Shown here piece after piece: positions 16,862 to 27,306 of a stretch of 35,416 nucleotides of DNA. A program made the position numbers and the translations under genes. Every line of letters begins with the position of its first letter. Position 1 is the first letter of the stretch. Under the pieces are notes generated by a model. It ran no database searches and had not been told where the DNA came from. It was given only the letters and a program-made list of their open reading frames with translations. Origin of the DNA: Microscillaceae bacterium. GTDB lineage: Bacteria > Bacteroidota > Bacteroidia > Cytophagales > Microscillaceae. Location: positions 1-35,416 of the forward strand of contig JAAUUB010000016.1 in assembly GCA_012031215.1 (NCBI GenBank), read 5' to 3'.

Positions 16862-16903
16862 CAAAAAAACAAAAGCCCCGCTCAAACCATCAAGACAGAG
16901 CGG
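16862..16903 (-). terminator. Intrinsic terminator/attenuator between mreB and mreC
   Basis: On the minus strand CCGCTC (16903-16898) pairs with GAGCGG (16883-16878) around a 14-nt loop, followed by GGCTTTTGTTTTTTT. The stem overlaps the last codons of mreB. The 6-bp stem is short, so partial read-through into mreC is likely. Confidence 0.55.
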
Positions 16904-17907
16904 TAATCATTGATATTGCGAAGGGCAATGCCTGTACCTCTCACTACGGCTCTTAGCGGGTCCTCGGCGACATGAATGGGCAGCTTGGTCTTGAGTGCCA
17001 GGCGTTTGTCTAAGCCTTTGAGCAATGCCCCGCCCCCCGTTAGGTAGATACCATTGTTATAGATGTCAGCAGAAAGTTCCGGGGGGGCCATTTCCAATGT
17101 CTTCAAAACACCATCTTCTACTTTGGAAATAGATTTATCCAGACAAAAAGCAATTTCGGGATAGCTCACCTTAATCGTCTTTGGAATACCCGTCATTAGG
17201 TCGCGCCCTCTCACTTCGTAGTCGGAAGGGGGTTCATCCAATTCGGACAAAGCCGCGCCAACTTCCATTTTGACTTGCTCAGCCGAACGTTCTCCAATAA
17301 GCAGATTATGCTGCCGACGCATATAATCCAGAATATCACGGGTAAAGACATCGCCCGCCACTTTGATAGATTGCTCACAAACGATGCCTGAAAGGGCAAT
17401 GACCGCAATTTCGGTGGTTCCCCCTCCAATGTCCACCACCATTGAGCCTACGGGTTCCTCGATATTGATACCGATACCGATGGCGGCGGCAATGGGTTCA
17501 TGAATCATAAACACCTCGCGAGCTCCGGTATGTTCGGCAGCTTCTTTTACCGCGCGTTTTTCTACTTCGGTAATCCCCGACGGGATACAAATCACCATCC
17601 GGTAAGAGGGCGAGAAAAAGCGGTTGCCGGTGTTGATGAGCTTAATCATGCCTTTAATCATCTTCTCGGCAGCGGTAAAATCAGCAATGACCCCATCTTT
17701 CAGAGGGCGTATGGTGCGGATATTGTCGTGGGTCTTTTCGTGCATTTGCATGGCTTGCTTGCCAATAGCAATCACTTTTTCGCTTGTGCGATCGAGGGCG
17801 ATGATGGAGGGTTCATCCACAACAATTTTATCTTTGTAGATGATAAGGGTATTGGCCGTGCCCAGGTCAATAGCTATATCGCCCGTGAAAAAATCTCTAA
17901 ATCCCAT
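16882..17907 (-). CDS. mreB: Rod-shape determining protein MreB (bacterial actin)
   Basis: Actin-like ATPase whose membrane-bound filaments organise cell-wall elongation. From ATG 17907 it is 341 aa and begins MGFRDFFTGDIAIDLGTANT, including the phosphate-1 motif DLGTANT. A TTG seven codons upstream opens the frame but is not needed. Other motifs: the phosphate-2 motif DIGGGTTEIAVIAL, the adenosine motif YLTGGGALLKGLDKRL, and MICIPSG-type strand VICIPSGITEVEKRAVKEAA. Length and all motifs are typical. It is the first gene of the mre cluster on this strand and is separated from the downstream mreC by a terminator. Confidence 0.97.
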   Translation of the reverse strand: MGFRDFFTGDIAIDLGTANTLIIYKDKIVVDEPSIIALDRTSEKVIAIGKQAMQMHEKTHDNIRTIRPLKDGVIADFTAAEKMIKGMIKLINTGNRFFSPSYRMVICIPSGITEVEKRAVKEAAEHTGAREVFMIHEPIAAAIGIGINIEEPVGSMVVDIGGGTTEIAVIALSGIVCEQSIKVAGDVFTRDILDYMRRQHNLLIGERSAEQVKMEVGAALSELDEPPSDYEVRGRDLMTGIPKTIKVSYPEIAFCLDKSISKVEDGVLKTLEMAPPELSADIYNNGIYLTGGGALLKGLDKRLALKTKLPIHVAEDPLRAVVRGTGIALRNINDYRSVLMV

Positions 17908-17991
17908 AAAAAATCTTAAGAATTTCAAGGTTCAAAAAAGTTTAGAATATCAGTAAGCCATTTTTATAATTTCTCAACAAAGCTAATCATT

Positions 17992-19514
17992 TCAGTGCTT
18001 AAAATGGCGAATACCCGTGAATGCCATTGCCATTTTTGCTTGATTGCAATAATCAATCGATTCCTGGTCGCGCACAGAACCACCCGGTTGAATGACGGCT
18101 TTGATGCCCGCCTCGTGGGCGATTTCTACACAGTCGGGAAAAGGAAAAAAAGCATCTGAGGCCATCACGGCCCCTTCCAGCGAAAAGCCAAATTGCTGGG
18201 CTTTGAGAATGGCCTGTTTGAGGGCATCTACCCGCGAAGTTTGGCCTACACCACTGGCTAAGAGCTGGTCGGCACTGGCCAGCACGATGGTATTAGACTT
18301 GGTGTGCTTGGCTATTTTATTGGCAAAAAGCAGGGCCCTGAGTTCTTCGGCACTGGGGGCACGCGCCGTTACGGTTTGCAAATCGGCCTCGGTTTCGGTT
18401 TTATCATCCGCATCCTGCCAAATCACCCCGTTGAGAATAGTTTTGAAGCTTTTCTGTAAAGGCAGGGCCATTTTTTGACGGAGTAAAATCCGGTTTTTCT
18501 TGCTTTGCAAAAGGGTAAGAGCCTCAGGGCAAAATCGGGGGCAATCAAGATTTCAAAGAAGAGCGAATTGAGTGCTTCGGCAGTGGGCATATCCACCGGG
18601 CAATTGGTGGCAATCACCCCGCCAAAGGCCGAAACCGGGTCGCCGGCCAGGGCTTTGAGATAGGCCTCGCGGGGCTGAGCCGCCGTGGCAAGCCCACAGG
18701 CGTTGGTATGCTTGATGATGACAAAGGCCGTTTCCTCAAATTCGGCCAGCAAGGCCAGGGCGGCATCCACGTCCACCAGGTTGTTATAAGAAAGGGCTTT
18801 GCCGTGCAATTGTGCAAATAGCGCGTCTAAATCGCCATAGTAAACCCCGGCCTGATGCGGATTCTCGCCATAGCGAAGTGCCTGGCCCTGGGAAAGGCTA
18901 GGCTGGAAAGCCAGCACCGGCTTTTCGACCTGGGCGTTGAAATACTGAAAAATGCTGGAGTCATAATGCGCACTCACCTGAAAAGCTGCGGCTGCCAAAT
19001 GCAATCTTTGCTCTGGACGCAAATGCCCCGCCCCTTCTTTCAGCCATTCGGCCACCTGCTGATGTTGGGCCTGCGAAGCCACAATGGCCACCTCGCGGTG
19101 ATTTTTGGCAGCGGCCCGAATGAGCGAAATGCCCCCAATATCAATTTTCTCGATGATTTCCGAAGCCGGGGCCCCACTGGCCAGGGTTTGGGCAAAGGGA
19201 TATAAATCTACCACCACCAGGTCAAAGCCCGGTATCTCATATTGGGCTAGCTCGGCCTGGTCAGTTTCCACCTCCGAACGATAAAGAATCCCACCAAAAA
19301 CTTTTGGGTGCAGGGTTTTGACCCGTCCCCCCAAAATAGAAGGATAGCCCGTGAGCGACTCTACTGCGATGACCGAGTAGCCCAGGTCCTCGAGGTATTG
19401 CTGAGTACCCCCGGTAGAGTACAACTGAACCTTGTGCTGCTGCAAGACCTCAAGCAGGGGCTCGAGATTTTCTTTGTGAAAAACAGAAATGAGGGCGGAA
19501 GTAACTTTTTTCAA
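17992..19514 (-). CDS. purH: Bifunctional AICAR formyltransferase/IMP cyclohydrolase (frameshifted)
   Basis: Last two steps of de novo IMP synthesis, cytoplasmic. The N-terminal MGS-like cyclohydrolase domain has ALISVFHKENLEPLLEVLQQ, YSTGGTQQYLEDLGY, GGRVKTLHPKVFGGIL and IDIGGISLIRAAAKNH. The formyltransferase domain has LRYGENPHQAGVYYGD, IIKHTNACGLATAA and DPVSAFGGVIA. Near 18526-18530 the frame breaks at a CCC run; with one base restored it continues EALTLLQSKKNRILL to the end, with FPFPDCVEIAHEAGIKAVIQ, PGGSVRDQESID and MAFTGIRHFKH. The joined length is about 508 aa, as expected. I place the start at a TTG (19514, LKKVTSALIS); the frame is open to another TTG at 19556 and contains no ATG. 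purN lies upstream on the same strand, 54 bp away. Confidence 0.95.
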
Positions 19515-19568
19515 GGCGTAGAAAAGGCTAAAACAATGGGAAATTTTGAGCCACAAAAGTAAGAAAAA

Positions 19569-20141
19569 TCACAGGCTTTCAATTGTTTCGGCAATAACTT
19601 TTGGGAAATAAGCATGCTCAAGGGCCTGTACTTTTTGGGCAATCGTTTGCGGAGTATCCTCTGGAAGGAGCGCGCAGCGGGCCTGAAAGATGATTTTTCC
19701 CTCGTCAAAGTGTTCATTGGCAAAATGAATGGTAATGCCGGACTCGGTTTCCCCGGCAGCCTTCACGGCCTCGTGGACATGGTGGCCATACATTCCCTTG
19801 CCGCCATACCTGGGCAGCAAGGCCGGGTGGATATTCAAAATGCGCTGTGGAAAAGCCTTCAGGAGGTATGAAGGAACCAGCCAGAGAAATCCGGCCAAAA
19901 TCACCCAGTCAATTTTTGCAGTTTGCAAAGCGTGCAGCACAGTATCCTTTTCATAGAAATCATTTCGATCAAACACCAAAGTCTCTATCCCCAGCCGGGC
20001 GGCCCTTTCCAAGACTCCCGCACCCAGGCGATTGCTCAGCACCAGGCGCACCCGGATACGGGGATGATGCTGAAAATACTCGGCAATGTTTTGGGCATTG
20101 CTACCCGAACCCGAAGCAAAAATGGCTAGCTGCACAAGCAT
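19569..20141 (-). CDS. purN: Phosphoribosylglycinamide formyltransferase PurN
   Basis: Transfers a formyl group from 10-formyl-THF to GAR, third step of purine synthesis. The 190-aa protein begins MLVQLAIFASGSGSNAQNIA (glycine-rich substrate loop), and has DWVILAGFLWLVPSYLLKAF, the catalytic NIHPALLPRYGGKGMYGHHV (Asn and His) and ETESGITIHFANEHFDEGKI with the conserved Asp. Length and motifs are normal and the frame is intact. It lies just upstream of purH on the same strand, consistent with a small purine operon. Confidence 0.96.
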   Translation of the reverse strand: MLVQLAIFASGSGSNAQNIAEYFQHHPRIRVRLVLSNRLGAGVLERAARLGIETLVFDRNDFYEKDTVLHALQTAKIDWVILAGFLWLVPSYLLKAFPQRILNIHPALLPRYGGKGMYGHHVHEAVKAAGETESGITIHFANEHFDEGKIIFQARCALLPEDTPQTIAQKVQALEHAYFPKVIAETIESL

Positions 20142-20197
20142 ACGAAGTGGATTTAGTGTTGGTCAGGCAAAAATAAAGGCGGCCTAGCAAAAACAGG

Positions 20198-23100
20198 TCA
20201 GCGCAAGCCCACCATAACAAAAGCCCCCCAGCGCGAGGGTTGGGGATATTCGGCTTTGATGCGTTTTTGGGCTTCGTTAAAGGCCTGCCTTTTGTCGCCC
20301 AGTGCCAGCCAGTTTTCATAAAAAGCCACCATGAGCTTTTGAGTAACCTCATCCTCTACCTTAAACAAACTCATCACCACTGCTTCGGCCCCGGCCACAA
20401 GAAAGGCTCTTTGCAAGCCATAGACCCCTTCTCCAATAGAAATCTGGCCCAGCCCGGTCTCGCAGGCACTCAGCACCACCAGTTCAGTATCCTCAAAATT
20501 GAGGCTCATGGCCTCATAGGCGGTGAGAATGCCCGGCTCGCGGTCATAATGGTTTGTGTTTTGGGCCAGCAAATCACCGGCGCCCTTAGTCAATACCCCA
20601 CTCTGCCGCAAAGGATCATTGCGAAGCAAAGCCTCGGCCTGGTTAAGTCCGCGAAGACTATCGGCCAACACAGCTTTAAAAAATCCGTGGGTGGCAATAT
20701 GAATCACTCTCGAGCTTTCGGGATTCTTTAATATGCTTTCCTCGGCTTCCTGCTGATGAAATATCTGCACTTCCCAGCCTTTTTGAATCAATAACTGGCG
20801 GATGGTTTGGATTTCGGTTTCGGTGCCGGGCAAGGCCGGGACATGGTCTTGAAGCTGGCGGGTTTCGCTGGGGGCCAGGCTGTCAGGTTTATAGCCCGGG
20901 TTTTTGGCATAAAAGACCGGATTGCCAAAAAGAAGGGCTTTTTGGGCCAGGTTTTGCCGCAGTTGGCGGCGACGCTGACGGCGTGCCTGTTTGTTTTCAT
21001 TGACAATCAAATCTTTGGTATTGCTCACCAGCATTACATCTTGCACATCAAGCACATATTGCCCATCCGGGCGGCGCAAAGACAGTACGTTAATCTGGTG
21101 ATACACCCCGTCGGCGGAGAAATAAATTTTTTTGGCATTGGGCAAAGCGGCGGCAATGGGTTGCCAGAATTTTTCATACGAATAGCTGTCCTCCCGCTGA
21201 AAGCGCACCATATTGCGATAGTAGCGGTAGTATTTATTCTCTAGTTCGGTGCCGTTTTCCAACAAAACCAGGGCGGGCGCGGTGCGGGTTTGCGGACTAA
21301 CCAGCAGGGCGGCATAATAAATTTCCTCACTGAAACCATCTACATACTTTCGGAACCGAATCATTTCTACGGCCGCTTCCTCTTCGTCCAGCGTTTTACG
21401 AACCTCCTTCCAGGTAGGCAATTCTTCTTCCAGGCTTTCGGCAAAGGCCTCAGAGCGGCTGCTGATTTCTTTTTCCAGCCGGTTGATTTCATTGCGCAAG
21501 TCTAATGGGTTAATTTCTTCTTCGGCCAGTTGCTCGGCGCTGAGGGCCAGGAGTTGATTGAGCTCTTCTTTTTTGCTAATCCAGGCCTGAAACAAGCTTT
21601 TGAGTGCCTCATCCGAACTGCTGAGAATGCTCTTACGAACCTTAATAGAAGCATTGAGCAACAGGGCCTTGGTGGCCAGTTGGTAATCGTACATCTGCCC
21701 GATGAGTTCAGGTTTTTCAGCCGCCATGCTTATGGCCAGGGTATTGAAAAACTCAAAATCTTCCCGGATTTTATTCCAAAATTTGGCTTTTTCGCGCTCG
21801 CTCAGGCTCGGGAAGTACGTTTTGATATAGCTCAAATACGCGCTAAGGGTGTTCTCGACAATCTTGAGTGCAGTGGCCTTTTCCCCACTCACAAAATACA
21901 TCCGGGCCAGTTTGCTTTCGGTATTGATATAATCGGGATGTTCCTTATTCAATATTTTTTGATAGATGGCTTCTGCTTTTTGGTAATGCGAGCGGGCTTC
22001 ATCAAAACGTTTGAGGCGGGCATACACATCGCCCAGGCGGGATAAGACTTCGGCAGAGCTCAAATTGCGCTCCCCCAGTTTTTCTATCCAGATTTGATTG
22101 GCCTGTTGCAATACCGAGAAGGCCGTTTCATATTGCTGACTGGCAATCCGGACAATCCCTTCATTTTTTAACACTTCTGCATACAGGGGATGCTGCTCGC
22201 TAAAACTGCGGGCAATGATTTTTTTGGCCTCTTGTAATAGTTCAAGGGCCTGGGCGCTGTTATTTGGGTTTTCGGCCAGGCGCAACAAGGCCAAATCACT
22301 CAAAGACTTGCCCAATTCCACGTGCCCGGGGCCAAAGGTTTTTTCCTGAATATGGAGAATTTTTTGGCGATATTCAATAGCCCGCTCATAATCGCCGATG
22401 GTGTAATAAAATTGTGAGCGCATGGCATAGGTATCCACCAAACGGGAGTTTCCTTCTCCGAAATGCTTCTTACCGATATTTTCGGCTCGCTGCCCCAGTT
22501 TTTCGGCCTCGGCATAATCGCCCCGAATAAGGGCAAGCGTGCCTAGATGCGTGAGCGGAAATAGCAAAAGATGATTGTCGGAGCCAAACTGGCGCTCTTT
22601 CTGGTGCAGGTCTTCCAGAAGTATTTCTTCGGTTTCGGCATAACGCCCAATACGCAAATACAAGGCCGCCGTGGCCAATGCCGAGCTGCCCCGCTGGCTA
22701 AAATCATCCAGTCCAAGTTTGCGGTAGATGCGGTCGGCTTGCCCCAGCAGTTTTTCGGCCTCCTCATACAGCCCGATAGTTGCCTGAATGCGGGCCATCC
22801 GGGTGAAGGCCTCCGCCCTTTCCACCGAGCGGCGAGGCAGTTCTTTTCGGATAATCTCCGCAGCGCGCTGGGCCAGGCTATCGGCCTGCTGGTATTGCCC
22901 CACTTTGAGTTTCAGCTCGGCCAGTTGGCCCAGTTGCAAACCCGTTTCCAGATGTTTTTCCCCAAACTTCTGGATGAGGCGTGTGCTAAGATTTTCGGCA
23001 ATGGGCAGGGCCTCGGCATAGCGGTCGATAAGCTCATAATAGGCCACCACGGTTTGGGCCAGGGGCAGATACTCTTTATGATAATCACTGATTTGGGCAA

Positions 23101-24441
23101 AAATCATCTTTTGGGGTTCGGAAGCCAGGGTTTGACGAATGGCCTCAAAGCCCTGCTGGTGCGCAAACATCAGGCGGGCTTTTCGCACCAGGGCATATTG
23201 ATAGGGCAAGGAAGCCTGCCCATAAGTGGCCTCGCAAAGCACCAGGCTACTATCCAGGTATTGCTTAAATTGGGCTTCGCTGATTTCGGAATAGTCGTGC
23301 AATTCATTCAAAAGCAAGTGCAGGATTTCCTGTCTTAAGGGATGGGCCAGGGGCAATTGTGATGTATTGATTTGCCATAGCTTTTTCAATGTTCCAAAGG
23401 CCCGTGCTTTCTGTTCCTCCAGAAGGTCTATTTCTGCATTCAGACGTTCTTCTTTGATTTGGTAGAGCCGGCCATTTTTAAAATTGGCCGAAGCACTCTT
23501 GGCATATAAAGCGACCTGCTGACGGGCGCGGCTGGCCTCGCTGGCTTGAATATGAGCCTGTATAAGGTGCTGCAGTGCTTCCATGTGCCCCTGGTGGTAG
23601 GGCTTTACCGCATTGGCAGCCTGTTCGGCATACTTGGCCGATTTTTTATAATCCTCGGTATCGGAAGCCAAACGCGACTGGGCCAAAAGAAAATGTACAT
23701 TGGTGGCAGGGTCAGTATTGAGCGCGCTCACTTCGCGCTGGTGTGTTTGCAAAACGGAATCGGCCTGCGCATACAAGCCTTTTTGGCGATAAAGCTCCCC
23801 TTTCAAAATCAGCAACTTGGCCCATTGCGCCTCCCGATACACCCGGTCGTTTTTGCCCGGTAGTCCGAGGACACTGAGAGTAGTCTGTTTGCGCCATTCT
23901 TGCCAGTGTTGAGCCGTTTCGGGCCATTTTTCCAGGGCTTCATTATAAAAACCTTTCCCGGCCTGAATTTGTAGCTGGCGCAAGGCCCATTCGGCTTTCA
24001 GGTCGGCAACCTGCGCAAAGGCTTTTTCCTGGGCCAGGAGCAAAGTTTCGGCCTCCTGAAAACGCCCTGCTCGATGAGCACATCGCTGAGTTTTAGCCAG
24101 CCATACAAAGCCTGAGGAGCCTGTTGCGGTACAAGAGCAGCCAGTGAAGTCGCTATTTCTATGCGTTGCTGCTCTACAGACGGCAATTCCCCCAAAGAAT
24201 TGGCCAAACCCAGGGTATATATTTCCAGCCATTGTTGATAGACTTCGGCATTCCCCAGCTTTTTGGCTACGAGCTTTTGGACGGTTTTGAGTTTGCTCCG
24301 GGTTTTTTCATATTGGCCTTTGAGGCGAAATTTATCAGTTTTTTCAAACAGGCTTTCCCAGGTCATTTGCCCAAAAACTGCCTGGCCCGAGAGGGCAATA
24401 ATGGCCAAAATGAGACAAGATAAAAAAATAAGTTTTCGCAT
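20198..24441 (-). CDS. Very large exported TPR-CHAT protein (frameshifted)
   Basis: About 1414 aa once joined. ATG 24441 begins a signal peptide (MRKLIFLSCLILAIIALSGQ, cut after VFG). At about 24061 one base is missing; the frame then continues GRFQEAETLLLAQEKAFAQV. The middle of the protein is a long superhelix of tetratricopeptide repeats, with TPR-typical spacing such as IGRYAETEEILLEDLHQKER and YARLKRFDEARSHYQKAEAI. A helical linker leads to a C-terminal CHAT domain (caspase HetF-associated with TPRs), with the catalytic His in HIATHGFFK (codon at 20687-20689) and the Cys in LVVLSACETGLG (codon at 20462-20464), then GEGVYGLQRAFLVAGAEAVV. CHAT is a peptidase fold; the substrate is unknown. 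Both catalytic residues are present. An extracytoplasmic location is inferred from the signal peptide. No partner substrate gene is obvious next to it. Confidence 0.9.
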
Positions 24442-24556
24442 CCGTGTAGGTAATTTAGAATCTTGTAGCTTAAACAAAAAGTGAATCTCGAAATTTCGTC
24501 ATCAAATCTCAGGAAAACAAGACTTTTCCAGGAACTTAGGAGTAAATCTTTGCCTT

Positions 24557-25726
24557 TTAAGGGGCACTTTGAGGCAGTCGCCCGGTTTTGCGGATGACAA
24601 ATTCCACCCTGCGATTGCGTTGCCGGCCCGGCGCTGCGCCATTGTCGTCTATGGGCTGGCTTTCGCCCAAGCCCCGGGCCTTGACACGCGCGGGTGCTAT
24701 CTGCCTTTGGATAAGCCAGTCGCGCACCCGGTTGGCCCTTCTTTGCGACAAATCAAGGTTTTTTTCTTCTGTCCCTATGCTATCCGTATGCCCCAGTACC
24801 AAGATTTCCGCCTGAGGATATTGATGCATCAGTTTCCACAAGGAATGAAGCTGTGGAAGAGAAGAAGGCAATAGGCTGTCTTGGTCAAAAGCAAACTGAA
24901 TATTATTGAGGATTATCGGCTGCCCGGGAGCCAGGGGCCCAAAATCAGAGGCAATAGTCCCCGGAGGCGGTAAAGGCATTGTGGGCGGGGTTGACTCTAG
25001 CGGCCTTACTTCTACGGCATCCACAAAGTAATAAGCCCGGCCATAGCAAAAATCAGTTTGGCGAAGCCGGTCTTTCCAAAGGGAAACCAGGGGGGCTTCC
25101 CGAGTAGGTATAAAATTGCCAATGGTTAGGTATTGCTCCCCCCCACGCGCCCGATAATTGCCGCTTAGCTCCACCCACTGTCCTGGGGCGCGAAGGGCCG
25201 AATCCAATTTTATTTTTGGCATAAAGGATTCATTTTCCAGTATCACGATAGGAAAATCGGTAAGAAAAAACCCTATTTGCGCCCCGGTATAGTTAGCCCG
25301 GGGAGCCAGGGCTACCTGCATTGCCACCCGGTATAATCCATTGGCTTGTAGGGGTTCCAGGAGTTGGCATTGTAAAAACTCACGGTAATAAAGGTCGGTA
25401 AAATAATGGCGATGGCCAAATTCGAATTTACTTTCTCCCACTCCGGCAATCAGTCCGGCGCAGGCTTTCCCTTCGTAAGCGGGCACTGTTCCCCCGAGGC
25501 TATGAGGCAGCCCAAAATCCCCTTTGGCACAAGTATGAAAATAATCCGGCGTACAATCGGAGGGGACGGCGGTCCAGTTCGGGATTTCTCCTTGCTTGAA
25601 AAGCCCAAACTGGGAGGGGCATTGTGCAAATTCTTCAAAACCAGGGTTGGGCACGAGGTTTTGTGCTTTTGGGCCAACAAAGGGCCCGGCAATGAGCCAA
25701 ATCCAAATCCAAGGCTTTGCAGGCAT
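24557..25726 (-). CDS. OmpA-family outer-membrane protein
   Basis: A 389-aa protein with a signal peptide (MPAKPWIWIWLIAGPFVG) followed by a domain of about 220 aa beginning NLVPNPGFEEFAQCPSQFGL, with WTAVPSDCTPDYFHTC and YEGKACAGLIAG. This N-terminal part resembles the beta-sandwich, carbohydrate-binding-like domain found on many Bacteroidota OmpA proteins. After a Pro-rich linker comes the peptidoglycan-binding OmpA domain: ILNNIQFAFDQDSLLPSS, VLGHTDSIGTEEKNLDLSQR, RRANRVRDWL and RNRRVEFVIRKTGR. The DSIGT and RR residues are those that contact diaminopimelate in this fold. It likely anchors the outer membrane to the wall. It is followed by the TPR-CHAT gene on the same strand, 115 bp away. 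Confidence 0.9.
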   Translation of the reverse strand: MPAKPWIWIWLIAGPFVGPKAQNLVPNPGFEEFAQCPSQFGLFKQGEIPNWTAVPSDCTPDYFHTCAKGDFGLPHSLGGTVPAYEGKACAGLIAGVGESKFEFGHRHYFTDLYYREFLQCQLLEPLQANGLYRVAMQVALAPRANYTGAQIGFFLTDFPIVILENESFMPKIKLDSALRAPGQWVELSGNYRARGGEQYLTIGNFIPTREAPLVSLWKDRLRQTDFCYGRAYYFVDAVEVRPLESTPPTMPLPPPGTIASDFGPLAPGQPIILNNIQFAFDQDSLLPSSLPQLHSLWKLMHQYPQAEILVLGHTDSIGTEEKNLDLSQRRANRVRDWLIQRQIAPARVKARGLGESQPIDDNGAAPGRQRNRRVEFVIRKTGRLPQSAP

Positions 25727-25794
25727 GTCCTATTTTTATCTTTGGAACGATTACTTACAATTGGCTGGTCTGTTTTGATTTTTGATAAGCGGGC

Positions 25795-27260
25795 CTACGT
25801 GTGCTGATTTTCATCGAGAGGCGCATTTAAGATTTGTTGGGCCTGTAGGCCGTATTTTTGACCTTCTTTGAGCATGTAGGCATAGGCTTGCTCAAAATCG
25901 TTGCGGATTTCCCCTTCCAGGATAGCTTCTCGCACGGCAGTTTTTATCTCGCCTACTACCGGACTGGGCCTCAGTCCGTAGGTTTGCATAATGACCTCGC
26001 CCGTGATTACTGGCTGAAAAATTGCGCAGGCGGTCTTTTTCATCTACTTCCAGCAATTTCTGCGCTACAATGTCCAGGTTGTGCAAAAGCGCTGCACTTT
26101 GTTGTGGTCTTTGGAGGTGATATCGGCCCGGCAAAGCTTGAGTAGAGCTTCCAAATCTTCGCCGGCATCAAAAAGCAAACGTCGCAGGGCGGAGTCGGTG
26201 ATGTGGTCGCGTACCAGGGGGATGGGGCGAAGATGGAGGCGCACGAGCTTTTGCACAAATTTCATGCGCTCATTAAGGGGCAGCTTAAGGCGGCGAAAAA
26301 TCTGGGGAACCATTCTTGCGCCCCGGTCTTCGTGGCCATGGAAAGTCCAGCCCGCCTTTTTGTCAAATCGCTTGGTAGCGGGCTTGGCTATATCGTGCAA
26401 GATAGCTGCCCAGCGCAGCCAGAGGTCATCTGTAAAAGGGGCTAGGTTGTCCAGTACTTGCAGGGTATGAAAAAATTATCTTTGTGGGCCTTACCCTCCA
26501 CCACCTCTACCCCGTGGAGGGCGGCCATTTCCGGAAACACGATGGGCAGTAACTCACTATAAAAAAGGAGTTTAAAACCATAGGAAGGCTCTTGAGCCAG
26601 GATAATCTTGTTTAATTCATCGGTGATGCGCTCCTGGGAAACAATTTTAAGGCGTTCTTTCATCAAGGGAAGGGCCTCAAAAGTTGCCGGCTCAATGTCA
26701 AACCGAAGCTGGGTGGCAAAGCGAATGGCGCGCATCATTCGGAGCGGGTCATCCGAAAAAGTGATTTCGGGGTCCAGGGGGGTACGGATGATTTTCCGCT
26801 TCAAATCGTGCAGCCCCTCAAAGGGGTCGTGGAGGGTTCCCCAATCGGCCGCATTGAGGCTGATGGCCAGGGCATTGATGGTAAAATCACGGCGTTGTTG
26901 GTCATCCTCAAGAGTGCCATTCTCAACCAGGGGCTTGCGGGAATCTTGGCGGTAGGATTCTTTTCGCGCTCCCACAAACTCTACTTCCCAGTCTTTGATT
27001 TTTACCTGTGCAGTACCAAAGTTTTTAAACAGGGTTATCTGGGGCAAATAGCCTTCCGTTTTGGCCAGGTGCTGGGCCAGGGCTTCGGCCAGGGCAATTC
27101 CGCTGCCCACACACACCACGTCAATATCTTTGGAGGGACGTTTGAGGAGCAAATCGCGCACAAAACCACCGACCAGATAAGCAGGCTGGCCAAGCTTCTG
27201 GGCGCAATGAGCAATATGAGCAAAAACAGGTTCTTTCTCAAGCTGTGGGGCACAATTCAT
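25795..27260 (-). CDS. cca: CCA tRNA nucleotidyltransferase/HD-domain protein (three frameshifts)
   Basis: Adds or repairs the 3'-CCA of tRNA. ATG 27260 gives [20 protein letters not shown]; the frame is open further upstream but that part is not conserved. The nucleotidyltransferase core has [20 protein letters not shown] with the catalytic DID (DIDVVC), [14 protein letters not shown] and the [15 protein letters not shown] region. Breaks occur at a T6 run (26470-26475 on the plus strand), at about 26085-26088 and at about 26017-26021. The joined frame reads [20 protein letters not shown] and [17 protein letters not shown], an HD domain, then [20 protein letters not shown] and [20 protein letters not shown]. 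The joined length is about 489 aa. The anti-sigma-like gene lies just upstream on the same strand. Confidence 0.93.
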
Positions 27261-27306
27261 CCGCACAAAATTTACCTTTGTATCAACAAAGGTACAACAA
27301 AATCGC

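Noticed and set aside
20198..24441. CHAT protein as a CRISPR-associated (craspase-type) effector
   Set aside because: No Cas genes or CRISPR repeats occur in the window, and the protein has a signal peptide.
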